A stretch of DNA of 64,000 nucleotides, from positions 10,608,501 through 10,672,500 of the forward strand of contig OX365945.1 of NCBI GenBank assembly GCA_947247005.1, given 5' to 3'. Source of the stretch: Spisula solida. Its lineage: Eukaryota > Mollusca > Bivalvia > Venerida > Mactridae. The notes under the pieces are model-generated. The model did not search any database and had not been told where the DNA came from. It saw only the letters and a program-made list of their open reading frames with translations. A program made the position numbers and the translations under genes. Below, piece by piece: positions 55,377 to 64,000 of this stretch (position 1 is its first letter; each line of letters starts with the position of its first letter).

Positions 55377-58039
55377 GACACGACGTCATTGGTAGTGTTG
55401 ATTTGCCTCGGCATTTTTATCGCATAACGACTCGTAGGCAATAAAATTACCGTTTCCGTACGGATTAAACAAACACACCAGCATTTTCGAAGATTTAACA
55501 AATGTTGGTCCTTCTCGGGATTAGAGGAGGTGAGGAACAAAATGCCATCCAAGGTGCATGACCTTGAGCAAATCTTGAACAAAACTGGTATAACATCCCC
55601 CTAACCGTTGTTTGCAAGCTTCGTAAGAGCAAGAGACAGACATGTTCGACTGTAATGACGCCTTAAGGAGGGCATAATCGACATCACGTTTCTTGTGATT
55701 TTTGTAATTTATCCCTATCTTCTTACAAGTGACGAATTTCTGTCAGGATGAAAATTTCCTTCACTTAAATGGTTGAATTTCAAATGGAATGAAATGATCT
55801 TAAGCTTGAAAAACTTTCCTTCTGTTAAAATCATGCAACTTCACGAAAACAAATAAAATAGTCCAACTTGCTAAACTTTTTTATAAGTATACGATATATT
55901 ATTCTATGTAGATCTCTTCAATACTTCGGATATGAAAACTGAAATAAAACACTTCAATACGGTGATCGATGTAGGCGCTGTAATAGCTTTCGTTTCGGAG
56001 TACGTCTTTAATTTTATAAATATAATAAAATTCTATTACATTTCAAGAACACTGAACTATTTATGGGTCATAAAATAGAAGAAAGTTATATGCTCAAAAA
56101 TAATTCGGATGATACGAGTATAGATGTACACTCTCAAGACCTAGAAATTCCGCGCTGGTATTCACAAAGCATCCTAAGGGAACACTTAAATATTTTGACT
56201 TAAATTAAAAATTCAGCCTCATATATTTCCCAAGAAACTAAGAATAATCCATGTTTTGTATGTGATTATTGTAGTTCTTAACATAATGCTTCCAAACAAA
56301 TGTAAAAAATGATAATCTAATATAATAATGTACAATTTTAAGATTTTTATAATAAAGTTTTTCCTTAAGATGTTTAGTGAATACCACCCCTGAACCTATT
56401 AAAATACATAGATCTACGGGAAAGCTCTGAAAATCGTTTTCATATGAGTAAATCTACATAGATTCCTGAAATCCTGATCAATGGTATATGTTTAAGAGTA
56501 CCTACATTAAATACCGTCTATTGTTCAAACCTGTAAACACTTATCATACCTCTCCAGAGAAGAGCTACGCACCTGAAAATACTCACTTCTTGCTTCATTA
56601 CGCAGAGTTTTAGATTTATTAGCAAAACACATACTTTGAACTGTTTATGACGGAAACAGGCGCTCTCTCGTATAGAATATTTGATGAGCAAGGTATATAA
56701 TGAACAGACTCTCCCAAACCCCGAGTGAACGGAACTTGTTCCAAAGATATGAGTGATATACCAGCCTTCAAATAATTGTGTTTGCAAAACTTTACGGGAA
56801 GTTATGTCAATCAATCAATTATACATTTACCTATTCCCCTTTCCTTTGAACTCTTTTATTAACCTCGCTGATAGAATTTACGGCATAATTAAGGCGTCCG
56901 TTGCCCGGACATAGGGCGGTGGTGTAATTGTTTTGTTTCACCGTACAATGGCATAAATCGGACATAATTTAGGAACGGTTGCTTTTTCGAAATTCTTAAT
57001 TAAGAGAATTTTCTTCAAACCCAAGGTAAGTCGAGTATATACTAGCGCTAGTTTAATGCTATCCGTATTTTCCCCCGGACTCAAGTGGTTTGGGGCTATC
57101 TTTTTTCGACTTTACCAAGTCAATATGTAGTGGCATCTGGATATGCCAATGTTCTTGAATACTCGCTACAACTTCTGTAGAGCGACACACCTTTTATTTG
57201 ATGACTCAATGCTTTACTGCTGATATGAGGTTGCTACTCAGAGGGTGGTTGTTTTGACTTGTTGCATATACCAGTAAATATTTCGAATCGTTTCATTGCT
57301 ACACTTCATTATTCTTGAATAAACATGTACACACTACAAACCTTCTAGAGCCAGATCCTTTTAATGATTCATGTTGTGGCTGATGTTGAGAGGTTGTTAC
57401 TCAGGCGACGGCCTTTTTTCACAGATTTCTGACGGTTTATTCTTACACACAATACACTTAAACCTTTTCATAGAAGTCATGTTCGTTTGACTTTTAATGA
57501 AAGGTTGTTACTATAAAAAAACAAATAATAATAACGTCTTTATTTTCTGTGGATAACATAATTGGCAAACCAATTTTCATTATGGTCCACTCAGGAGGTC
57601 ATTTTACAAAGGTTACTGAGTTTATTCTACACACGAAGATGTTTTGTGTTTCATAGTCTCGTAGATGTGACAACGACACTGCTTGGAATATAGGCATCCT
57701 ATAATATACACCGAACACGTCTCTTCATTGACCAGCAGTACTCCTTAAATTAAATAACTATTTTTAACAATTCAATTAAATGTATTAGCTAATCGGCAGA
57801 AGTATGCCTTTGGCTAATTCATGTTATTACAAATGAATAAATACAGGAACTTTTTAACAATGGTTATAATCTCTCTTCTGTTTTAAATTGAAACCGGGAA
57901 AAGATGCCATTTGCTGTTTTTCTTAACTATACTTGTTATTGTTTACTGTAAAACACATTGTCTTACTGAACAACGCACTTGTTTATATTTACTTTAATTA
58001 ATCTGGTAATTGGATTAACCAATGATATTTATTTGTACA

Positions 58040-58376
58040 GTATTACTTGGTCTGCTATAATCCTTTCAGATTATGTGCAGCCTGTTCTTCTGGGACTATA
58101 ATATTTCGACTAAGACTGAAGTCAGCTGAAGAATTGAAACCTCCAAATACATGAAACATGAAAAACCGCAGACACCCTGACTTCGGAGGTTTCGTGAATT
58201 ACTTACAGACTGAATACCTATTCCGAACATAAACTTGGAACCAAAAGTGCAACGCCCATATCGGCGGGAAATTCGAGTCATCATTGAAGCGAATAAAAAC
58301 AAACGATTCCTTGTTTATTTTCCACCTGGATTCAAAGAGGATTTTTAACCTAAATCAACAGCATCGTAGAAAAAAG
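58040..58376 (+). other. Possible untranslated first exon ending in a strong donor
   Basis: agaaaaaag|gtaagt at 58377 is a near-ideal donor after a stretch with mixed composition. No start codon frame or partner exon was found in the remaining 5.6 kb, so this is weak. Confidence 0.15.
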
Positions 58377-59796
58377 GTAAGTTTATATTGAATGTTAATT
58401 AAAGCCCGACTGACATCTGGAATCGATTATATAACACTTCTAGGAATTACCCAAAATTACCCCCAGCCGACTCAAATTACCTGGATATGTCTATTTAACA
58501 GGGGAAGTTAATTTGCGGCACGCGACATTAACAGATGGTAAAATTATAAGACGAAAATCTATTGCATGAAAAAAGTAAGTTTATCATTCATAACTGATAA
58601 GCTAGAGAAGCGCCTTCAATTGGTGCCCGGATGTTTCTGTCTCCTTGGAATAATCTCAGAATGTTGCTGTGGTATTTGTTAGTTTGAAGTTATGCATTGC
58701 TCGGAGCAATATGTACGTCTCTACTGATTAAATAATTAAATAATTGCCTTATTTTAATTAACCCACTGCAGACTTCATCTATATCAGACTCTATTTTTAC
58801 AGTTTCAATTTTGCTCATCGTGTAATTTGAAGTACAGCGAGGTACATGTATCTTCAAAGCAATAGAATTGCATGCTACACAATTGTATTGGCAAATTCTA
58901 TCAAATACGTTCTTTGTATTACTGGCATTATAAATTATCATAACTCATCAAATTGGATAATGCATGTTAACACGAAGCTCCTTTGCAGTACTGTTTAAGG
59001 CTCCCGTAAGGACCAAATTTATTACTTTACACGAGTAGTGACTGGCAGGTGGGTCTTTGGATACTGTCGACCTTAAAGTGTTCTTACACGATCACTGTAG
59101 TACCAGGAGCTTAGGTGCCCGAGAAAAAGCAGTAAATAACTTGAAATGGACAGCAATATTGTGATATTACAATGTTTGTATACAAGTGACAGACCTGAAT
59201 AAACGAACTATAGTTGCATCATGCTTAAGTTCACGTCTGTAAGATTTATCCAATGGACCATCTTTACATTCTGTTCACCTCGGCCTTTATGCATTGCAAT
59301 ATAATTTTTTTATAAATATCGACCGGAAACGAACGGAAATGACCGAGTGTTCCCGATTGTGGATCATTAATATTATTCCTGTGGTCATAATTTTATACCG
59401 TGGAAACATGGTACTGGAGCATACGACATCTCCCTGGTGTACAGTACGTCAAGATAAATACATTTATGATTAACTTGGATTCAGATAAAACATGACATTA
59501 TATAAAGAAACACGAACATGTTCTGATAGACAATGTTATATAGTCCAGTCAACTTGTGTATATGATGAATTAGTTTGTGTTCAAATGATATTTGTCATTT
59601 TATCTGTAGTACAGGGCAATGGAAGGAATAACAAACGAGGCATTGGACAGAGTTGTTTTACAACCAACAGTATTTTGAGTTTTGAAATGTATTGTGGAAG
59701 AAATTGGGAGTTCGAAAGTCGATATATCGAGGTCGATGACCTTAGATTGTATATGATCCACTTGGGAAAATGACATTGCGGCGTTAATAATAATAA

Positions 59797-60220
59797 GCGG
59801 ATTTAGCTCAGTGGTAACGCACTGGGCTGTCAATTCATAGGTCGTGGGTTCAATCCCTGGCATTGGAACTTGACATTTCTGAAATATTATTTATTATTTC
59901 CTGCTATATCTGGCCGTGTGGTCTGCAAAGTATCTGGAAGTGCCAGTAAGCTGTGTATCGGTGCTATACACCGGGCACATTAAAGAACCAGACTGTCTAT
60001 TCGAAATAAGAGCTAGGCGCACTTCTGCAGCGCCGGACATGCCTGTATCTAATGTCTCTCTCTCCCTTCAGGGGCTTTCTCTCGGTCAGATCATGCTGTA
60101 TCTGCACTGGTAGAGGATGCACCTGCGCCGTTGTGGCTGCAACACAATAATGTAAAGTGCCTTTGAACGTGCGTTCGCATAAAAAAGTCGCTATATAAAG
60201 CTGGTATATTTATTTAATAA
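59797..60220 (+). mobile_element. tRNA-derived SINE, about 420 bp
   Basis: The head has an A box (tagctcagtggt) and a B box (gggttcaatccc) in tRNA spacing. A body with gggcacattaaagaaccaga follows, then a tail with aatgtaaagtgcctttgaac and cgctatataaagc, the type of 3' end borrowed from a LINE. The ends are approximate. Confidence 0.75.
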
Positions 60221-62112
60221 TAAAACAGTATTTAACAGGAAACTTATTTCACAGTAAACGTGATTGACACTCTTCCATATCTTTATTTGAAATTGCGATT
60301 TGATATTTGTCTTAGACATGTCACGCTGATATGTTGTTGAAAGTTGAGCGGTTATGGTCTTATTCTCTTCCGCTTCCTTTTGTAAACCTGTATTGTGTGG
60401 GTTTGGTCTTCAACAGCTTTGTCCACAGAGGTTATGGTTGTCATAGTACATATATTCATCGTCGTAATGGCAATGGGCATTTAAAATATATAGGTCGAAT
60501 GAACAAATAATGATGACCCCAAAAGTATACACCATAGGTTTCGAACTCCCGAGTGATTACCCTTCATAAATCGTCCTCCCGTTCTGGGACTACTATTGGT
60601 CTCACACTAGATCATGTAGTTGAACTGTATGTAAACTCTCATATATTGTTGATAAACTATATGTGTTTAGATATTTACGAATATTGATAGATGTTCCGGG
60701 AAGACAAAGGGCAGAATTTAAGTTACCGTGTTATCGCTTTGATTTAGACGTATTGGATAGATTTATGATGCAATGATGATCATTTCAAATAGCCAGTTGT
60801 TAGATTCCAAGGTTGATGGATATTTATTGGTCTGATTGCAGATTTCATTATGTACCCTCATGAATCATGTTTACTTACATTTTCGGGGAAACTTGATATA
60901 TGACATGTTGCCTGGAAACTAATGGAAATAGAGAGTTGTGCGCTTTATATCATAATAAATATTTAATTCTGCTCAAAAGTCCAATCTTATATTTGAGTAT
61001 GACGCGGATTACCTTTTACCAGTCAGATCCTTCCTTGCAAACATTGCCATAAACTACCACAACTGGCATCTTTTGTAATTCAGGTAATTGGTCAAAATAA
61101 GTGGAATTCTTTCCGACTTGAAATATTTATTTAGAATTGATTTACATTTACGGAACTGGCAAATAGCTTAATATTAAAGATAAGTATGAATAAAACGTAT
61201 GCGTAATAAACCTGTTTTATTTAAAACCGCAATATATATCAAAGAAAACAGTGGGTTTGGATATAATATGAGGAAAGGAAGGATGATATATGTATGAGTC
61301 AGGTAAACTACTGGGGTGAGTGTTGTAATGATGGACAGGACAGTTGTTGTAGATGTTGTGAAACAGCCGGACCATGCTATAAACTTTACTACCTGAACAA
61401 TTACCTGTTTATTGATAATTTATCTTATGGTGTATCTGAATGAATACAGGGGCGTATAGTTTATTTCTCTTTACAAATACATATCATATATTATATGATA
61501 ATCAAGTTCCACTTAAATACTTTTGGATGATTTGTATATTATCACTGTATCTTCGATTCCTCTTATTAGTATTTTCTGCCGGTTATTGTTTCTGCTGTTT
61601 CTGCTGTCGATGTTGCCCGACATTGTAGTGCACTGGCCTGATAGTGATGTTGTTACTGTAGCATCTGATACTATTGCCGAATTGCATGGTTATTTCTCAT
61701 ATGATTTCTGTTCAAACCATTATAGTCTATTATCCTATAAGTGCGTTTTGTCTTCTTGTAAGTTTAAAAAGATCATGGTTTCACATTGTCCATGCATCGA
61801 AACGTTTCGCTGGTTATTGCTGTTGCTACCAAAAAAAAGAAAGTTAAGTTACCAGATTTCGAGGGCCGCTTTCAGCCGTTCAGCCCCCTTTTGAAATTTT
61901 AACTTCCATTGCCTATAAGGCTACCTAAGGAAACCTGCATTGGAGTCTCATTGGGGAAAGTACTAGTATTTCTCTCCTATGGATGTGCAGCCAATATCGA
62001 GGTACGGCACCCAGGAATGTCGAACATGTACATACACAGCCCTCACAGGAACCAATTCACACCTTGGTCGAGAGGAACAGAATGTGTTATTCTTGCTCAG
62101 AGAAATTAATAA

Positions 62113-62187
62113 AGCAGTGGCGTATACGGTAATCGAACGCTGGTCCTCTATACCCCGAAGCGCGCGCCCTACCTCTAGGCCACCGCT
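62113..62187 (-). mobile_element. tRNA-like sequence (SINE head or tRNA pseudogene)
   Basis: On the minus strand it has agcggtgg at one end and ccactgct at the other, pairing as an acceptor stem. It also has tggcctagaggtagggc (A box) and gcgttcgattacc (B box). The anticodon arm is poor, so it is probably not functional. 60230-62110 and 62190-64000 show no other recognisable feature. Confidence 0.45.
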
Positions 62188-64000
62188 CCTCGCTACTACT
62201 GCTATATAATGTTGTTACAGCTGCCGATTAGGCTGTTGATGCTACTAATGGTGACGTATATGCTCTGAATCAGCTTTGGACGACTGCGAGTATTTGGTCG
62301 ATAATTACTTATACATACATGATACAAAGATATACTGTTTACACATGCTCAGAGTTATCTTGTTATTGGTACCTGGTGAAAGCTCAAATTGATTAAGCAT
62401 GCCCTTTAACATCATTAGAACAATTCTTCAACTTCAAACATATCGAAGGTAACAGTACCATACGCTTATGTTAGATAATGTATTTTGCAATCCAGGTTTC
62501 CTCGAGTCAAACCCTGACTGTTGTATGTACGGGGAAACAGGGGAAACAGGTGCTAGACGTTCCAAACAGAAGGCGGTAAACACATAGAATAACAGATAAA
62601 TACAGAAATGAGGGATTCTTTGATACCCAAGAAGGATATTTCAAACAAAAGTCAGAGACTGTGTACTTAAGAAGACAATTACTTCAATTTCGCTTGAAAT
62701 CAATCTAAACAGGGCATGACGAACGTTATATCGTTCTGAACACCCAAATAATGTTACGTCATATATTTACTAACATCCAGGAAAGTATGATAGGAGACGA
62801 GGTATTGATGAAGCACGTGAATCAGGATCAGAATTGTCTTTGATACTTTAAACACAATATAGATCTAATGGTTTCATGTCTGGTATAATGGACATATATC
62901 TAAACCATGTATGGTTGAATGGTAATTACCACGGACTGCAGCGGTCATAAAGTATAGAAATGCAGCGTACTTGTTAATTGCTTTATCATTGTCGCAAATC
63001 GAGTTTAAATTATAGTCTCGGTATTGTTTGGCCAGGCTTCAATCTCCAACTATATCAAAATCGGTAGTTTGTAGTACTAATAACAAAGAATCTAAATCAC
63101 AGGCTGTCAATATTTTTTCACTCTAAATATTCTTCAGAATTCTGTTCTCCTGCAAAATTTGTTCCCAACTGAAGTATCAGTGCAACATGTCCCCAATAAT
63201 GATGAAACCACCTTTAGGTCCTTAGATAACACATCTTGTCTTGCCTCTACTAATGCGTGCATGAGTGGGTATTTAGGTACAGTAAGTATTTGGCTAAGCA
63301 TCATGGGTATGCCTGTGTGATGTGCTGTGCCTAGCGGTAGATTACGCTTCTATACAATTATATGAAGCTAGATTTTTTTTAAATGTTTATTTAATATGCC
63401 AACTAGAAATAAAAATGTATTTCTGTTTGGATATTCACTAATTGTATGTGCCATTTAGTAAAATATGGTAAGAATATGTGTACGTTCGTATGTATTGCTG
63501 CTACTGGCGTTAATCTGTCGACTGTTGCTCAACAAGTACCAGTTGGGAATGTTTCAAGCTAATTCCGTTAATTGTGATTGTTCCATTTTGTGTAAAGCAC
63601 TGACAGGTTTTAGATACAGACGTAATTAAGTCCTCACATTCAATGTGTAAATCTGTCAAGATCCTGAAACAAGAGACAACGTGTTTCGTACAAGATTTCC
63701 AACCAGTCTAATCACTATTGGAAATGTTGGTGTTGTGTCATATTTTAAACTCATTAATTAATTGGCTAGTGTGATTTCAAGTATATGTTTAGGATTCCAA
63801 TCATAGTAACTTCTACTGGAATAAATGAGCCCGATCACTTCAGCATAAGTCGTTAGTAATTGTGGATTTATTATTGTATCACATCGAGGGCCAGCTAATT
63901 ATCGGACACCTACTTTTGAATACAGTGCCTTTCCTTGCCAGACAGAAACCTACACACGGCACTTTATCATGGTTCAACTACCCACCTGAAGACTCAGAAA

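Noticed and set aside
56518..56814. 98-codon minus-strand ORF
   Set aside because: There is no motif, no splice context and no similarity I can recognise; treated as chance.
61440..61894. Two overlapping plus-strand ORFs with hydrophobic, cysteine-rich stretches
   Set aside because: They have no recognisable domain, no splice partners and a composition like surrounding DNA. Their length is within chance for this region.

Overview
This is a 64 kb piece of animal nuclear DNA. It is AT-rich and intron-rich, with no bacterial-style gene packing. The repeat types (arrays with 'aaggtcaaggtcacaattcaaggtc' character, CGGA tetranucleotide runs, 'gatggtgaacaagtatgcaaagtatcaaagcaatatgtcaatg'-type arrays, several MITE families) are the kind common in bivalve molluscs. 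The one encoded protein is a lophotrochozoan-looking ciliary protein. I read the source as a bivalve, possibly a scallop; the organism is an inference, not proven.

One protein-coding gene is fully resolved. It is DRC7 (CCDC135), a nexin-dynein regulatory complex subunit of motile cilia, on the minus strand from the ATG at 50431 to the stop at 21598. Sixteen coding exons, joined at GT..AG sites with consistent phase, give 2580 nt (859 codons plus stop), close to the family's usual length. The last 26 residues lie in a tiny exon at 21679-21598 inside a repeat-rich region.

Layout: 1-5.7 kb holds repeats (a possible mariner-type terminus, an inverted minisatellite pair, an 83-bp array). About 5.73-16.13 kb and 16.23-23.37 kb are two direct tandem copies of one segment. 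Copy B (16.2-23.4 kb) carries the intact DRC7 terminal exon. Copy A carries a decayed version of it, so the 3' end of the gene was duplicated and the distal copy has decayed. Insertions present in one copy and absent from the other give paired filled/empty sites. These define a 2.86 kb Mutator-like element, several TA-target MITEs, a foldback element and a 1.1 kb molluscan repeat. From 21.6 to 50.4 kb is DRC7; its introns hold a pogo-like element nested in another repeat, a 22 x 45 bp minisatellite, a 6 x 100 bp array that multiplies a splice acceptor, a LINE fragment beside exon 2, and other arrays. From 50.5 to 64 kb there is no recognisable protein gene. That stretch has an eight-unit transposon-like array (51.4-52.9 kb), a poly-G-bounded inverted-repeat element (53.6-53.95 kb), a long palindrome (55.3 kb), a tRNA-derived SINE (59.8-60.2 kb) and a tRNA-like sequence (62.1 kb).

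No bacterial-type system, CRISPR array or viral gene was seen. The most noteworthy structure is the repeated copying of the DRC7 terminal exon and of one of its splice acceptors by tandem duplication.
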